From Photorhabdus khanii NC19 (GTDB lineage Bacteria > Pseudomonadota > Gammaproteobacteria > Enterobacterales > Enterobacteriaceae): DNA of 64,000 nt. The notes under the pieces were generated by a model that worked only from the letters and a program-made list of their open reading frames with translations, was not told where the DNA came from and made no database searches. The position numbers and the translations under genes are program-made. Shown piece by piece: positions 19,163 through 29,935 of this stretch. How positions within the stretch are numbered: the first letter of the stretch is position 1; every line of letters begins with the position of its first letter. The DNA lies in NCBI RefSeq assembly GCF_000517265.1, contig NZ_AYSJ01000002.1, positions 528,307 through 592,306 of the forward strand. The letters run 5' to 3'.

Positions 19163-20836
19163 ATGATTTCTGATTTAGTTAAATCCAATCGGTTAAAAAT
19201 TATTTTCAATAGTATTATTGGTGCTTTTAGTGCTTTCTTTAGTATTTGGTTAATCTCCTTGATTACCGATGATGCATTGGGGCAGATTAATACTGACTTG
19301 GTATTATGGGCAGTCAAGTTTTTATCTGGATTAGTTTGTTTATTCATTGTAAGTTCTTTTGCCAACTACCTAATGACAAAATTAAGCGTCAAAATTATTT
19401 TTGAAGTTCGCAACACCTTGGTGAGGCGTATTTTGAATACGCCATATGCCATTTTGGATAGAATTGGAGGGCATAGAGTTCAGGCCAGTTTAACATCTGA
19501 TGTTAATGATATTTCCTGGGCTATTTCTATCATGCCGCAGTTTATTTATCATGTAATTACAGTGGTTGCATGCTTAGGCTTTCTGGCATTTAGATCGATT
19601 GAACTATTTATGGTAATTCTGGTAATTTTTCCATTTGGGATTTTGGTTTCGCGTTACTTCATTAATAAAGCTGAAGCTTATGAGAAGATATATCGTGATG
19701 ATTATGATGATCTTCATAAACAATTCAAAAGTTTGGTGGATGGAGTTAAAGAGCTTAATAACAATAGCAAGCGTAAGAGTTCGTTTTTTAATCGCGGCGT
19801 TCTGCCAGCATTAAGAAAGATTAATGAATCTGATCTTAAATCAGAAATTTTTTGGAGGCTGAGTGAAAACTGGGGGCAAATATTATTATTTCTGGTACTT
19901 GGTTCTATTTTATTTTCTCATGCTATGTGGGGAATAGGGGAAAGTCACGATATTCTTACCTTTATATTTATTATGACTTTTTTACTGGGGCCTGTTGATT
20001 TCATTTTGTCCTCACAGGAGATCATAGTAAAAGCTTTCATCTCTCTGCGTAAGATTGATAGTTTGCAGTTTTCCGAAAATTTATCAATGGAGCCAACTTT
20101 AACAAACACAGAAAAACAAGAGGAATGGTCTCAACTTTCACTGAATTCTATAAGTTTTAAATATGTTGATGAAGAGAGTTGTTTTACTGTTGGGCCGATT
20201 AATCTGGCTATTCAGCGTGGTGAAATTATCATTATTAAAGGTGGTAATGGCAGTGGTAAATCAACTTTTGCCAAGTTATTGATTGGCTTGTTGAATAAAA
20301 CTGAAGGTGATATTTTAATAGATGGTAAAGAGATTAATAAAGATAATCTAGAGAATTATCTGAATATGTACAGTGTTATTCACTCGGATTTTTATCTGTT
20401 TGATACTGTGATTAATCGCAAAGGTGAACCGGCAGATGATGAGCTGACTCGTCAATATCTGGAAAAATTGAATCTGGCAGAAAAAGTAACGGTTAAAGAT
20501 GGCAAGTTGTCGACCACTAAGCTTTCTCATGGCCAACGTAAACGCCTGGCTCTTGTGATCTCTTATATGGAAGATGCTCCTATTTGTTTGTTTGATGAGT
20601 GGGCGGCGGATCAAGATCCTCATTATAGAAACTTTTTCTATCGTGAATTACTGCCTGAGATGAAGCGCAATGGAAAAACGATCATAGTTATTAGTCATGA
20701 CGATAAATATTTTGATGCTGCGGACAGAATTATCACTATGGATAATGGTTTGGTAGATAATATTGAAGTCAACACATACCCCAATAAAGTAGAAAATGCT
20801 GTTTTAAATTCAGTACATTATACTATTGAATCATAA
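19163..20836 (+). CDS. Cyclic-peptide/siderophore-type ABC exporter (SyrD/PvdE/YojI family)
   Basis: 557 residues from ATG 19163, with AAGGG 9 bases upstream; an ATG at 19157 is too close to it. An N-terminal six-helix permease (about 10-290) is fused to an ATPase: Walker A GGNGSGKST (360-368), signature LSHGQ (454-458), Walker B CLFDEWAADQDP with catalytic Glu479, and H-loop SHDD. The DEWAADQDP sequence is typical of the half-transporters that export nonribosomal or ribosomal peptides (SyrD, PvdE, McjD-related). It would work as an inner-membrane homodimer. No peptide synthetase or precursor gene is adjacent, so the cargo is unknown. Confidence 0.92.
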   Translation: MISDLVKSNRLKIIFNSIIGAFSAFFSIWLISLITDDALGQINTDLVLWAVKFLSGLVCLFIVSSFANYLMTKLSVKIIFEVRNTLVRRILNTPYAILDRIGGHRVQASLTSDVNDISWAISIMPQFIYHVITVVACLGFLAFRSIELFMVILVIFPFGILVSRYFINKAEAYEKIYRDDYDDLHKQFKSLVDGVKELNNNSKRKSSFFNRGVLPALRKINESDLKSEIFWRLSENWGQILLFLVLGSILFSHAMWGIGESHDILTFIFIMTFLLGPVDFILSSQEIIVKAFISLRKIDSLQFSENLSMEPTLTNTEKQEEWSQLSLNSISFKYVDEESCFTVGPINLAIQRGEIIIIKGGNGSGKSTFAKLLIGLLNKTEGDILIDGKEINKDNLENYLNMYSVIHSDFYLFDTVINRKGEPADDELTRQYLEKLNLAEKVTVKDGKLSTTKLSHGQRKRLALVISYMEDAPICLFDEWAADQDPHYRNFFYRELLPEMKRNGKTIIVISHDDKYFDAADRIITMDNGLVDNIEVNTYPNKVENAVLNSVHYTIES

Positions 20837-21032
20837 TAGAAGATATATTAGAAGGTTATGATGTTTTAAATTTTTTAAAATCAACTAGATAAGATTCGGG
20901 AAAAGTATGGTGGTGATTTTTTACAGGGTCTTGTCTTGGGGACGATATAAATTACGGCTTGATTTTTTTAATTTTGTTTATTAGAAATGTCATGCCGAAA
21001 TATAAAATCATTTCTTATTCCTTTACCAATTG
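20837..21032. other. Spacer between ABC exporter and NUDIX remnant
   Basis: About 200 AT-rich bases between convergent genes. No clear hairpin terminator or gene was seen. Confidence 0.5.
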
Positions 21033-21365
21033 TTAGTTAAAAGACACAATGTAGTTCGTTGTTTTTCCCAATATTGCGTCAATAACTATATTTGGCATTA
21101 TTTTCAACGTATGAAGCTCTGTTATTGGCATCCAAATTAACTTTCTTCTTATTCCATTCTCTAAATAAAATGGAATGTCTTTTTCAATATTAGCTTTAAA
21201 CATGAAGTTTATTTCATGAATAGGGACACCGTTATTTTCATAAAAATTTTCTATTACTTGATGAAATTCAAGCTGTTCTGCTTTCATATAAAGTCCAAGC
21301 TCTTCTTTTAACTCCCTGGATGCAGCTTCAATACGCGCTGGTTGATGGAATGCTGTCAGGCGCAT
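21033..21365 (-). pseudogene. NUDIX hydrolase, N-terminally truncated
   Basis: 110 residues. The distal half of the NUDIX box is present (AASRELKEELGL), but the preceding GG...E part (GX5E) is replaced by MRLTAFHQPARIE, which does not fit the motif. Intact family members also have a further N-terminal strand region. The sequence upstream (21366-21430) looks foreign to the gene. This is best read as a decayed fragment, probably cut by a past rearrangement next to the toxin-antitoxin pair. Confidence 0.7.
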
Positions 21366-21432
21366 CCATTACTGGCTGGATTGCGGCGTATTATGCTGGT
21401 GACGTCCACCGCGCCTTGGTTGTCTTTTTGTA

Positions 21433-21487
21433 TATACAAAGTATAATTTTAATGTTGGCGTAACTCCCTAAAATTATACTATGTATA
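21433..21487. promoter_or_regulatory. 19-bp inverted repeat upstream of chpS, candidate autoregulatory operator
   Basis: Left arm 21433-21451 (TATACAAAGTATAATTTTA) and right arm 21469-21487 (TAAAATTATACTATGTATA) match with one mismatch around a 17-base spacer. It ends 22 bases before the antitoxin start. MazE/ChpS-type antitoxins with an AbrB fold commonly bind such palindromes to repress their own operon. Confidence 0.65.
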
Positions 21488-21509
21488 ACCAGATTACATA
21501 GGAGAACTT

Positions 21510-21770
21510 ATGAGCATAGCAATCAAACGGTGGGGCAATAGCAACGGGGTAATCATACCTGCCCACCTACTAAAACAAATTGGAGCCACTGTTGGTCAAG
21601 AACTAGATGTTAAAGTTAAAGATGGAACACTAGTTTTAATACCAAAGACACGTGCCAAACGCTATACATTAGACGAACTGTTACAACAGTGTGATCCGAA
21701 TGCACCTCTAGAAACCGAAGAAAGTGTATGGGGTAGTAACCAAACGCCAGTTGGGAGAGAAGTATGGTAA
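21510..21770 (+). CDS. chpS: ChpS/MazE-family antitoxin
   Basis: 86 residues. The N terminus IKRWGNSNGVIIP is the AbrB/MazE DNA-binding swapped-hairpin motif, and the C-terminal part (YTLDELLQQCDPNAP, ESVWG) matches E. coli ChpS. It should bind and neutralise the endoribonuclease encoded next, and repress the operon. The gene has AGGAGAA 8 bases before the start and overlaps the toxin gene by 7 bases. Confidence 0.93.
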   Translation: MSIAIKRWGNSNGVIIPAHLLKQIGATVGQELDVKVKDGTLVLIPKTRAKRYTLDELLQQCDPNAPLETEESVWGSNQTPVGREVW

Positions 21771-22117
21771 GACGCAAAAAAGGATTTGGGCAAGGGGATA
21801 TAGTCAAGCTATGCCTTAATCCTACCTCTGGACGAGAAATACAAGGAGAAGAAAGACCAGCGTTGATTCTATCACAACATGGATTTAACAATCTTGGTAT
21901 GGTTCTAGTTGCCCCGATAACACAGGGTGGAAACTACTCTCGATATAACGGTTTTACTGTAACTCTATCGGGAACTGGTTCAAAAACTCAAGGAGTAATC
22001 TTAATGAATCAAGTCAAAATGGTTGATCTTGAAAGTCGTAATGGCAAATTTATAGAATCTGCAAATCCTATTGTTGTTGAAGATGCACTAGCTAAACTAA
22101 TGGCTATTATTGAGTAA
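21764..22117 (+). CDS. chpB: ChpB/MazF-family endoribonuclease toxin
   Basis: 117 residues. It has the MazF-fold pattern: FGQGDIVKLCLNPTSGREIQG, RPALILS, VAPITQGGNYSRYNGF and VILMNQVKMVDL, closest to ChpB in my memory. The conserved QG(E)RPALI and NQV residues are intact, so it is probably functional. It cleaves mRNA in a sequence-specific manner when freed from the antitoxin. Confidence 0.94.
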   Translation: MVRRKKGFGQGDIVKLCLNPTSGREIQGEERPALILSQHGFNNLGMVLVAPITQGGNYSRYNGFTVTLSGTGSKTQGVILMNQVKMVDLESRNGKFIESANPIVVEDALAKLMAIIE

Positions 22118-22406
22118 AAAAGACCATTCTTTGTTAGCTCCGTAATTAGCAAAAGCCGCCGTAAACCCTCGCCAAATGCGAGGGTGGGGAGCAGTCATAT
22201 GAATTGACTATTTCAACTGTAATAATGATAGGTGTTTCGTTACCTTGAGATGAGTAACGCTTCTTAAGCAACTAAGTTCCCTGATGTTATTCAAACCATG
22301 AGATTTTCTTTGATCTGCCGACTCAATAAAAAACAGCCAGGGATAGCAGAATCATATGATAAATAGCGTTTTGATAAAAACGTTGAACTCTCGTTTTACA
22401 TCACCA
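22118..22406. other. Spacer with a small hairpin
   Basis: Holds an 8-bp stem ACCCTCGC (22165-22172) / GCGAGGGT (22178-22185), which could end the chpSB transcript although no T run follows. No gene was seen. Confidence 0.45.
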
Positions 22407-24062
22407 TTAATTCCCGGCCATTTCCTGTTTCAATCGTCGCCACAACGTAGTACGGCTGATCCCCAGATGTTCCGCAGCCGCATGGCGATTGCCGGAAAAT
22501 CGTTGCAGGGTTTTATGAGCTGAAGGTGGGGTAATAGGTGAAGGTGGCATCGCCAGAGGGGGCTTCATATTTTTTTCTATCAGCTTGAGTGCAGGTTGGC
22601 GCTCCGGTGAAAGAGCCAATATTAATTCAGGTGTCAATGTATGCTCAGTATGGGCGCTGAGGTATAACGCGATTCGCTCCATGAGATTACGCAGTTCCCG
22701 GACATTACCGGGCCAATGATAGGATTGCAATGCCTCCTGACAGGCAGAAAGCTCTTGTACTCTTGACTGCGATACCGGCAAATTCAATGCGGCAAACGCC
22801 CGTCGCAGATATTCCAGCGCCAATGTACCAATATCGTTGCCCCTTTCTCGGAGAGCGGGAATATTGATCCGCAATACACTCAGGCGATAGAACAGATCTG
22901 TCCGAAAACGTCTTTCTTGAACCCAGGTATCCAAATCGCAATGTGTGGCGCAAATGATCCGAACATCAACGGCAATGGGGCGGTGTCCTCCCACTCTGAC
23001 GACAGATTTTTCTTCCAGCACTCTCAATAACCGTGTTTGAAGAGGCAGTGGCATTTCACCAATTTCATCCAGAAATAGTGTGCCCCGATGGGCAACTTCA
23101 AAAAGACCTGCTCGCCCTCCACGCTGTGAGCCGGTGAAAGCCCCTTCCTCATAACCAAATAATTCAGCTTCCAGCAGGGATTCAGCAATGGCACCACAGT
23201 TAACGGCAACAAACGGGCGCTGATGTTTGCCTGCAACCTGACCATACCGGAGGGCATATTCATGGTGAATGGCTTGTGCCACCAGTTCCTTCCCTGTACC
23301 GCTTTCCCCTTGTATCAGAACCGTGGCAGGCGAGCGGGCATATAACATGATGGTGTTGCGCACATGCTCAATCACGGCTGAACTTCCCCGGATATCATTG
23401 AGGGTGTGGCGGGTGCGCAAGGTCTCCTGTATTGGATAGGCAGAAATTGAAGCCTGGCTAAACTTGGTCATTCTGGCGATATCCAATGCATCATGGAATG
23501 CCCGACGAATAGAATCCGCAGAATAGACAAAAACACCGACAAGTTCAGCTTCATAGGCAAGATCGGTAATCAGCCCGGCACCGACAATGACTTTAATGCC
23601 GATGGCTTTTAATGCATTAATCTGAGCCCGCGCATCTTCTTCCGTGATATAGCTACGTTGCTCAATACGTAAGTTGAACCGTTGCTGAAATTCTTCCAGC
23701 GCAGGCAATGTATTCTGATAGGCGATAACGCCAATGCGGGAGCTGATTTGCCGTGCACGGGCCAGTGCCTGCATAAAATCAAATCCGCTGGCCTCTGCAA
23801 TGATAACAGGCACTGACAAACGGCTTTTCAGATAGGCGCCATTAGAGCCGGCACAGATCACTGCATCACAATGTTCGATTGTCAGCCGTTTACGAATATG
23901 CTGAACCGCATTTTCAAAACCAAGTTGGATGGGAGTGATATTCGCCTGATGATCGAACTCCGGCGTGATGTCACGGAATAGATCAAAAAGGCGGGAAATG
24001 GATACCGTCCAAATGATCGGTTTGTCGCTGTTATCACGCCCTGTTGATGGTACTTCTGCCAT
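22407..24062 (-). CDS. prpR: Propionate catabolism sigma-54-dependent regulator PrpR
   Basis: 551 residues. N-terminal PrpR sensor domain (about 15-195), AAA+ domain with Walker A GESGTGKE (252-259), the sigma-54-contacting GAFTGS loop, Walker [11 protein letters not shown], arginine-finger region, and a C-terminal Fis-type helix-turn-helix ([20 protein letters not shown]). It is known to sense 2-methylcitrate and activate prpBCDE with RNA polymerase-sigma-54. It is divergent from prpB, with the control region between. Confidence 0.97.
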   Translation of the reverse strand: MAEVPSTGRDNSDKPIIWTVSISRLFDLFRDITPEFDHQANITPIQLGFENAVQHIRKRLTIEHCDAVICAGSNGAYLKSRLSVPVIIAEASGFDFMQALARARQISSRIGVIAYQNTLPALEEFQQRFNLRIEQRSYITEEDARAQINALKAIGIKVIVGAGLITDLAYEAELVGVFVYSADSIRRAFHDALDIARMTKFSQASISAYPIQETLRTRHTLNDIRGSSAVIEHVRNTIMLYARSPATVLIQGESGTGKELVAQAIHHEYALRYGQVAGKHQRPFVAVNCGAIAESLLEAELFGYEEGAFTGSQRGGRAGLFEVAHRGTLFLDEIGEMPLPLQTRLLRVLEEKSVVRVGGHRPIAVDVRIICATHCDLDTWVQERRFRTDLFYRLSVLRINIPALRERGNDIGTLALEYLRRAFAALNLPVSQSRVQELSACQEALQSYHWPGNVRELRNLMERIALYLSAHTEHTLTPELILALSPERQPALKLIEKNMKPPLAMPPSPITPPSAHKTLQRFSGNRHAAAEHLGISRTTLWRRLKQEMAGN

Positions 24063-24115
24063 TCCGTTCTCCTAATATTGTGTGCTGTTTTGTTTTTCCC
24101 ACCAGAACAATTCTA

Positions 24116-24172
24116 TGTTTCAAAAGTGTTTCAATTATGTTTTTTGAAACGAAATTAATCCATTATGAAACA
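24116..24172. promoter_or_regulatory. Candidate PrpR binding region (upstream activator sites)
   Basis: Four TGTTTCA/TGAAAC elements cluster between prpR and the sigma-54 promoter: TGTTTCA at 24116 and 24127, TTGAAAC ending 24150 and TGAAACA at 24166-24172, forming inverted pairs. The position 130-190 bases upstream of the promoter is typical for enhancer-binding proteins. Binding by PrpR is inferred. Confidence 0.6.
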
Positions 24173-24304
24173 AGGACGCTTTTGTATCAATGATGCTTTC
24201 CTACAAGATTAGTCAATGCGTTAGATATTTTTTTATTTTAAAAACAACATATTAATTTCCATTCCATCTTTATTTTTAAGTTTATTAGCCATTGTTTACT
24301 TTGT

Positions 24305-24320
24305 TGGCACACACATTGCT
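24305..24320 (+). promoter_or_regulatory. Sigma-54 (-24/-12) promoter of prpBCDE
   Basis: TGGCACACACATTGCT matches the TGGCAC-N5-TTGCT consensus fully, with GG and GC 10 bases apart. It is 43 bases upstream of the prpB start and preceded by candidate activator sites. Confidence 0.92.
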
Positions 24321-24362
24321 TTATAACAAATATATTTCATTCTAATAACAAGGAGGTTATGT

Positions 24363-25253
24363 ATGCCGCTTTCCTCTGCTGGTTTGGCGTTTCGTCAGGC
24401 TATAGAAGTTGAATCTCCATTACAGATAGTTGGCACCATCAATGCCAACCATGCATTGCTGGCGAAACGGGCGGGCTATAAAGCTATTTATCTTTCTGGT
24501 GGCGGTGTATCGGCGGGTTCATTAGGTATGCCTGATCTGGGAATTTCAACGCTGGACGATGTGCTGACAGATATCCGCCGTATCACGGACGTCTGTGATT
24601 TGCCATTGCTCGTGGATGCTGATATTGGTTTTGGTTCTTCTGCCTTTAATGTGGCTCGCACCGTGCGCTCAATGATTAAAGCTGGCGCTGCGGGGTTGCA
24701 TATTGAGGATCAGGTCGGTGCGAAGCGTTGCGGTCATCGCCCGAATAAAGAGATTGTGTCCAAAGAGGAAATGGTTGATCGCATTAAGGCTGCAGTCGAT
24801 GCCCGTATTGATAAGCATTTCGTCATTATGGCCCGTACTGATGCCTTGGCTGTTGAAGGTTTGGCAGCGGCCCTTGACAGGGCTAAAGCCTATATCGAAG
24901 CCGGGGCAGACATGCTGTTTCCTGAAGCGATCACTGAATTGCACATGTATAAAACATTTGCGTCAACAACTGGGGTTCCAATACTCGCCAACATCACTGA
25001 ATTTGGTGCGACGCCACTGTTCACTACCGAAGAGTTAAAAAATGTGGATGTATCCATTGCGCTTTACCCGCTTTCTGCTTTCCGGGCAATGAATAAGGCC
25101 GCCGAGCAGGTTTACACCACACTCCGCCGCGAAGGGACACAGAAGAATGTGATCAGCATGATGCAGACTCGCAACGAGTTATACGAAAGCATCAACTACT
25201 ACGATTTTGAACAAAAACTGGATGCGCTTTTCTCCCAGAAAAAATCTCAATGA
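24363..25253 (+). CDS. prpB: 2-methylisocitrate lyase
   Basis: 296 residues. The active-site loop KRCGH occupies residues 121-125 with catalytic Cys123; DADIGFG and EDQVGAK are family landmarks of the isocitrate lyase/PEP mutase fold. It splits 2-methylisocitrate to pyruvate and succinate. The AGGAGG ribosome site (24351-24356) sets the start at 24363. First gene of the prp operon. Confidence 0.97.
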   Translation: MPLSSAGLAFRQAIEVESPLQIVGTINANHALLAKRAGYKAIYLSGGGVSAGSLGMPDLGISTLDDVLTDIRRITDVCDLPLLVDADIGFGSSAFNVARTVRSMIKAGAAGLHIEDQVGAKRCGHRPNKEIVSKEEMVDRIKAAVDARIDKHFVIMARTDALAVEGLAAALDRAKAYIEAGADMLFPEAITELHMYKTFASTTGVPILANITEFGATPLFTTEELKNVDVSIALYPLSAFRAMNKAAEQVYTTLRREGTQKNVISMMQTRNELYESINYYDFEQKLDALFSQKKSQ

Positions 25254-25304
25254 CGGACAGCTTCATCACTTTATGTGGCATAAAAAACAGTCGAGGTGAG
25301 ACCA

Positions 25305-26471
25305 ATGAGCGAACAGAACACAATTACTGAGTCAACTACTTTCAAGCCTAAAAAATCTGTTGCCCTTTCGGGGGTCAGTGCGGGTAACACAGCACTCTGT
25401 ACAGTTGGGAAAACCGGCAACGATCTGCATTACCGTGGCTACGATATTCTTGATCTTGCAACCCAGTGTGAATTTGAAGAAGTTGCGCACCTGTTGATCC
25501 ACGAAAAATTGCCTTCCCGCGCTGAACTGGCCGCCTATAAAACGAAACTAAAAGCACTGCGAGGTTTGCCGGGTAGCGTCAAGGCAGCATTGGAAACATT
25601 ACCTGCTGCCGCTCATCCCATGGATGTCATGCGTACAGGTGTCTCCGTTCTTGGCTGCACATTGCCTGAAAAAGACGATCACAATCTTGCAGGTGCGCGT
25701 GATATTGCTGACAAATTACTGGCCTCTCTTAGCTCCATGTTGCTCTACTGGTATCACTATAGTCACAACGGACGCCGTATTGAGGTAGAAACCGATGATG
25801 AGTCGATAGGCGGGCATTTTCTTCACCTCCTGCATGGTAAAAAACCCAGTGAATCATGGGAAGAAACTATGCATATATCCCTGATCCTTTATGCCGAACA
25901 TGAGTTTAACGCCTCGACATTTACCAGCCGGGTTATCGCAGGAACCGGCACGGATATCTATTCCGCCATCATCGGGGCGATTGGTGCACTGAGAGGGCCA
26001 AAACACGGTGGAGCAAACGAAGTCTCTTTTGAAATTCAACAGCGCTATGAAAATCCTGACGAAGCAGAGGCAGATATCCTGGCGCGTCTGGCAAGAAAAG
26101 AGGTCATTATCGGCTTTGGTCATCCGGTTTACACCATTTCAGATCCCCGTCACAAAGTGATTAAAAATGTGGCTCTGCAACTTTCCAAAGAGGCAGGAAC
26201 GACCAAAATGTTTGATATTGCGGATCGGCTGGAATCTGTGATGTGGGCTAACAAAAAAATGTTCCCGAACCTTGATTGGTTCTCTGCGGTTTCCTATCAC
26301 ATGATGGGCGTACCGACGGCGATGTTTACACCGTTGTTTGTGATTGCCCGCACATCGGGATGGGCTGCTCACATCATTGAACAACGTATTGATAACAAAA
26401 TTATCCGCCCTTCGGCCAATTATACCGGGCCGGAAAATCGGGTATTTACGCCAATTGGTGAGCGTGGATAA
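25305..26471 (+). CDS. prpC: 2-methylcitrate synthase
   Basis: 389 residues from ATG 25305 with GAGG at 25293-25296; same length as E. coli PrpC. Citrate synthase family landmarks are present: [12 protein letters not shown] (catalytic His region), [13 protein letters not shown], and a C-terminal catalytic aspartate region ([13 protein letters not shown]). It condenses propionyl-CoA with oxaloacetate. Confidence 0.97.
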   Translation: MSEQNTITESTTFKPKKSVALSGVSAGNTALCTVGKTGNDLHYRGYDILDLATQCEFEEVAHLLIHEKLPSRAELAAYKTKLKALRGLPGSVKAALETLPAAAHPMDVMRTGVSVLGCTLPEKDDHNLAGARDIADKLLASLSSMLLYWYHYSHNGRRIEVETDDESIGGHFLHLLHGKKPSESWEETMHISLILYAEHEFNASTFTSRVIAGTGTDIYSAIIGAIGALRGPKHGGANEVSFEIQQRYENPDEAEADILARLARKEVIIGFGHPVYTISDPRHKVIKNVALQLSKEAGTTKMFDIADRLESVMWANKKMFPNLDWFSAVSYHMMGVPTAMFTPLFVIARTSGWAAHIIEQRIDNKIIRPSANYTGPENRVFTPIGERG

Positions 26472-26526
26472 CGTTATTTTTGGTGTGGTGTTTCCTGTAT
26501 TCATGTTTTTTTAACAAGGAATTATT

Positions 26527-27978
26527 ATGTCTACCTCTGTTGTAAACAACCGTCCTGAATATGATCAGGTGATTGTGGATATCGTGGATTATGTTATGGA
26601 ATACCCGATCACATCATCCATTGCCCATGAAACGGCCTATTACTGTTTTCTGGATACGCTGGGCTGTGGGCTGGAGGCGTTGGAATACCCGGCCTGCAAG
26701 AAACTGTTGGGGCCTATTGTGCCGGGTACGGTTGTGCCTAATGGGGTGCGTGTACCGGGAACACAATTCCAGCTTGATCCCGTACAGGCGGCGTTTAACA
26801 TTGGTACGATGATCCGGTGGCTGGATTTTAATGACACATGGCTGGCGGCTGAATGGGGACATCCGTCCGATAACCTTGGTGGCATACTGGCGGTGGCTGA
26901 CTGGCTATCAAGAAATGCCGTTGCTTGTGGCAAAAAGCCGCTCACCATCAAAGCCGTTTTGATGGGCATGATCAAAGCACATGAAATTCAGGGATGTCTT
27001 GCACTGGAGAATGCGTTCAATAAAGTCGGGTTGGATCACGTCGTTCTGGTAAAAGTGGCTTCGACCGCCGTTGTTGCTGAAATGTTGGGGCTGAACCGGG
27101 AAGAGATCCTGAGTGCGGTATCGCTCGCCTGGGTTGATGGGCAGTCGCTGAGAACTTACCGTCATGCTCCTAATACCGGTTCACGTAAATCCTGGGCGGC
27201 GGGTGATGCGACATCCCGTGCTGTTCGTCTGGCTTTCATGGCACAAAAGGGTGAGATGGGGTATCCCTCGGTATTAACTGCAAAAACCTGGGGATTTTAT
27301 GATGTCTTGTTCAATGGGCAGCCTTTCAAATTCCAGCGTGCCTATGGTGCTTATGTGATGGAAAACGTGTTGTTTAAGATTGCTTTCCCGGCAGAATTTC
27401 ATGCACAAACTGCGGTGGAAGCGGCAATGAGTCTGCATCAGCAACTGAAAGACACCGGCAAGACTATCAATGACATCACAAAAATCACTATTCGTACCCA
27501 TGAGGCCTGTATTCGGATTATCGATAAGCAAGGTCCGTTAAACAACCCGGCGGACAGAGATCATTGTATTCAGTATATGGTTGCGGTTCCTTTGATCTTT
27601 GGCCGTCTCACCGCTGCGGATTATGAAGATAGTGTTGCGGCAGATCCCCGTATTGATGCACTGCGGGAAAAAATGGTGTGTGTTGAAGATGTTGATTTTA
27701 CCTGTGATTACCACGATCCGGGAAAACGCTCTATTGCTAACGCATTAACCGTTACATTTGCAGATGGCAGCCAGCTTGATGAAGTTAAAGTCGAGTTCCC
27801 TATCGGCCATGCTCATCGTCGCCGAGAAGGCATTCCATTATTGCTGAAAAAATTCAGAACCAATCTGGCACGTCAGTTTCCTGAAACACAACAGAGGAAA
27901 ATTCTGTCTGTTTCCCTTGACCGTCAGTTACTGGAAAACATGCCGGTAAACGAATATCTTGATTTGTACGTTATCTAA
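26527..27978 (+). CDS. prpD: 2-methylcitrate dehydratase
   Basis: 483 residues, MmgE/PrpD family. Family stretches [21 protein letters not shown] and [14 protein letters not shown] are intact. It dehydrates 2-methylcitrate to 2-methylaconitate in the Fe-S-independent manner known for PrpD. The gene has AAGGAATT before ATG 26527, 55 bases after prpC. Confidence 0.97.
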   Translation: MSTSVVNNRPEYDQVIVDIVDYVMEYPITSSIAHETAYYCFLDTLGCGLEALEYPACKKLLGPIVPGTVVPNGVRVPGTQFQLDPVQAAFNIGTMIRWLDFNDTWLAAEWGHPSDNLGGILAVADWLSRNAVACGKKPLTIKAVLMGMIKAHEIQGCLALENAFNKVGLDHVVLVKVASTAVVAEMLGLNREEILSAVSLAWVDGQSLRTYRHAPNTGSRKSWAAGDATSRAVRLAFMAQKGEMGYPSVLTAKTWGFYDVLFNGQPFKFQRAYGAYVMENVLFKIAFPAEFHAQTAVEAAMSLHQQLKDTGKTINDITKITIRTHEACIRIIDKQGPLNNPADRDHCIQYMVAVPLIFGRLTAADYEDSVAADPRIDALREKMVCVEDVDFTCDYHDPGKRSIANALTVTFADGSQLDEVKVEFPIGHAHRRREGIPLLLKKFRTNLARQFPETQQRKILSVSLDRQLLENMPVNEYLDLYVI

Positions 27979-28048
27979 TCTGAAATGCCGTCGGCGGTTG
28001 CTCTCCTTGAGTACTGCTCTATCATTTTACGCAGTACCAGGAGAGATT

Positions 28049-29935
28049 ATGTTATTCAAAACTTTTTACCAGCAATCCATTGATGATCCCCACTCTTTCT
28101 GGGCTGATCAGGCTAAACGCATTTTCTGGCAACAACCTTTTGAACAGGTTCTGGATCACAACAATCCTCCCTTTGCCCGCTGGTTTTGCGGGGGAAAAAC
28201 CAACCTATGTTACAACGCACTGGATCGCTGGCTGAAAAGCCAGCCTGACGCCAAAGCGCTCATCATGATTTCAACAGAAACGAATAGTGAAAAAGTATTC
28301 ACTTTCAGGGAATTACATCGGGAAGTGAACAGAACGGCGGCTATGATGCTTTCTCTGGGCGTTAAAAAAGGCGACAGGGTTTTGGTTTATATGCCGATGA
28401 TTGCTGAAGCGCTGTTTGTTTTGCTCGCTTGTGCCCGTATTGGTGCAGTTCACTCGGTTGTTTTTGGGGGTTTTGCTGCCCAGAGCCTTGCTACACGGTT
28501 GGATAATGCAGAGCCTGTGCTGGTGGTGTCTGCGGATGCGGGATCTCGTGGTGGAAAAGTCATCCCTTACAAACCGTTGCTGGATGAAGCTATCGAACTG
28601 GCGAACCACAAACCCCACCATGTACTGATGGTTAACCGCGGGATGGCTGACATGGTTTGGCTACCGGAAAGAGATGTTGATTTCGCAACATTGCGGCAAG
28701 AGTGTCTTGATGCTGACGTTCCTGTGACCTGGCTTGAATCAAATGAAACCTCCTGCGTGCTCTATACCTCCGGCACGACGGGCACCCCAAAAGGCGTTCA
28801 GCGTGATGTTGGGGGGTATGCTGTTGCATTGGCAACATCCATGGATATCATTTTTGGCGGTAAAGCGGGTGAAGTGTTTTTTTGTACGTCAGATATTGGT
28901 TGGGTTTTGGGGCATTCTTATATTGCTTATGCCCCTTTGATCGCAGGAATGGCGACAATTATGTATGAAGGGCTGCCGATACAGCCGGATGCTGGCATTT
29001 GGTGGCAGATAGTGGAAAAATATCAGGTAACACGCATGTTTTCAGCGCCTACAGCGATTCGTGTACTGAAAAAATACCCGGTTGAATCTATTGCACAATA
29101 CGATATTTCATCACTGAAATCGTTGTATTTGGCGGGAGAACCGCTTGATGAACATACTGCCCGCTGGATTGCAGAGGCGATCAACACCCCTGTTATTGAT
29201 AACTACTGGCAGACTGAGACAGGCTGGCCGATTATGGCTATCGCCCGCGCTCTGGATGACAGGCCGAATCGGTTTGGTAGCACTGGCTTCCCGATGTATG
29301 GCTTTCATGTCAAGCTGATTAATGAACTGACCGGTGAGGAGTGCGGCGATAACGAAAAAGGCCTGCTCGTTATTGAAGGGCCTTTGCCTCCAGGTTGCAT
29401 TCAAACTATCTATGGTGACGATACACGTTTCATCAATACCTATTGGTGTCATTTTGACCAGCCTGTTTATTCCACATTCGATTGGGGGATCCGTGACAGT
29501 GATGGCTATTATTTTATTTTGGGACGTTCGGATGATGTGATTAATGTTGCGGGACACCGATTGGGAACGCGGGAGATAGAAGAGTGTATTGCAGGCCATG
29601 AAGACGTTGCTGAAGTGGCTGTTATTGGTATCAAGGATGCCATCAAGGGGCAAGCCGCAGTTGCCTTTGCCGTTCTCAAGGATGGAAGGGAAATCCAGAA
29701 TGCTGAACATTTTTCCTCTCTGGAAAAGGCCCTGATGGGCTTGGTGAACAAACAAATTGGCAGCGTGGGCCGCCCAGCACGGGTGTATTTCGTCTCCCAG
29801 CTTCCCAAGACGCGTTCAGGAAAAATGTTGCGCCGAACTATGCAGGCAATATGTGAAGGGCGTGAGCCGGGTGATATTTCTCTGATTGAAAACCCTGCTT
29901 CACTGGAGGTTATTCGAGAAGCTGTTTTCCGGTGA
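28049..29935 (+). CDS. prpE: Propionyl-CoA synthetase
   Basis: 628 residues, identical in length to E. coli PrpE. The start at 28049 is set by AGGAGAG directly upstream. It has the AMP-binding motif YTSGTTGTPKGV, the VINVAGHRLGTREIEE hinge region and the C-terminal TRSGKMLRR whose lysine is the acetylation-controlled catalytic residue. It activates propionate through propionyl-AMP. Last gene of the operon, about 70 bases after prpD. Confidence 0.97.
   Translation: MLFKTFYQQSIDDPHSFWADQAKRIFWQQPFEQVLDHNNPPFARWFCGGKTNLCYNALDRWLKSQPDAKALIMISTETNSEKVFTFRELHREVNRTAAMMLSLGVKKGDRVLVYMPMIAEALFVLLACARIGAVHSVVFGGFAAQSLATRLDNAEPVLVVSADAGSRGGKVIPYKPLLDEAIELANHKPHHVLMVNRGMADMVWLPERDVDFATLRQECLDADVPVTWLESNETSCVLYTSGTTGTPKGVQRDVGGYAVALATSMDIIFGGKAGEVFFCTSDIGWVLGHSYIAYAPLIAGMATIMYEGLPIQPDAGIWWQIVEKYQVTRMFSAPTAIRVLKKYPVESIAQYDISSLKSLYLAGEPLDEHTARWIAEAINTPVIDNYWQTETGWPIMAIARALDDRPNRFGSTGFPMYGFHVKLINELTGEECGDNEKGLLVIEGPLPPGCIQTIYGDDTRFINTYWCHFDQPVYSTFDWGIRDSDGYYFILGRSDDVINVAGHRLGTREIEECIAGHEDVAEVAVIGIKDAIKGQAAVAFAVLKDGREIQNAEHFSSLEKALMGLVNKQIGSVGRPARVYFVSQLPKTRSGKMLRRTMQAICEGREPGDISLIENPASLEVIREAVFR

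Noticed and set aside
21366..21430. Short minus-strand frame QGAVDVTSIIRRNP...
   Set aside because: Too short and without similarity I could recognise; probably the foreign side of the NUDIX breakpoint.
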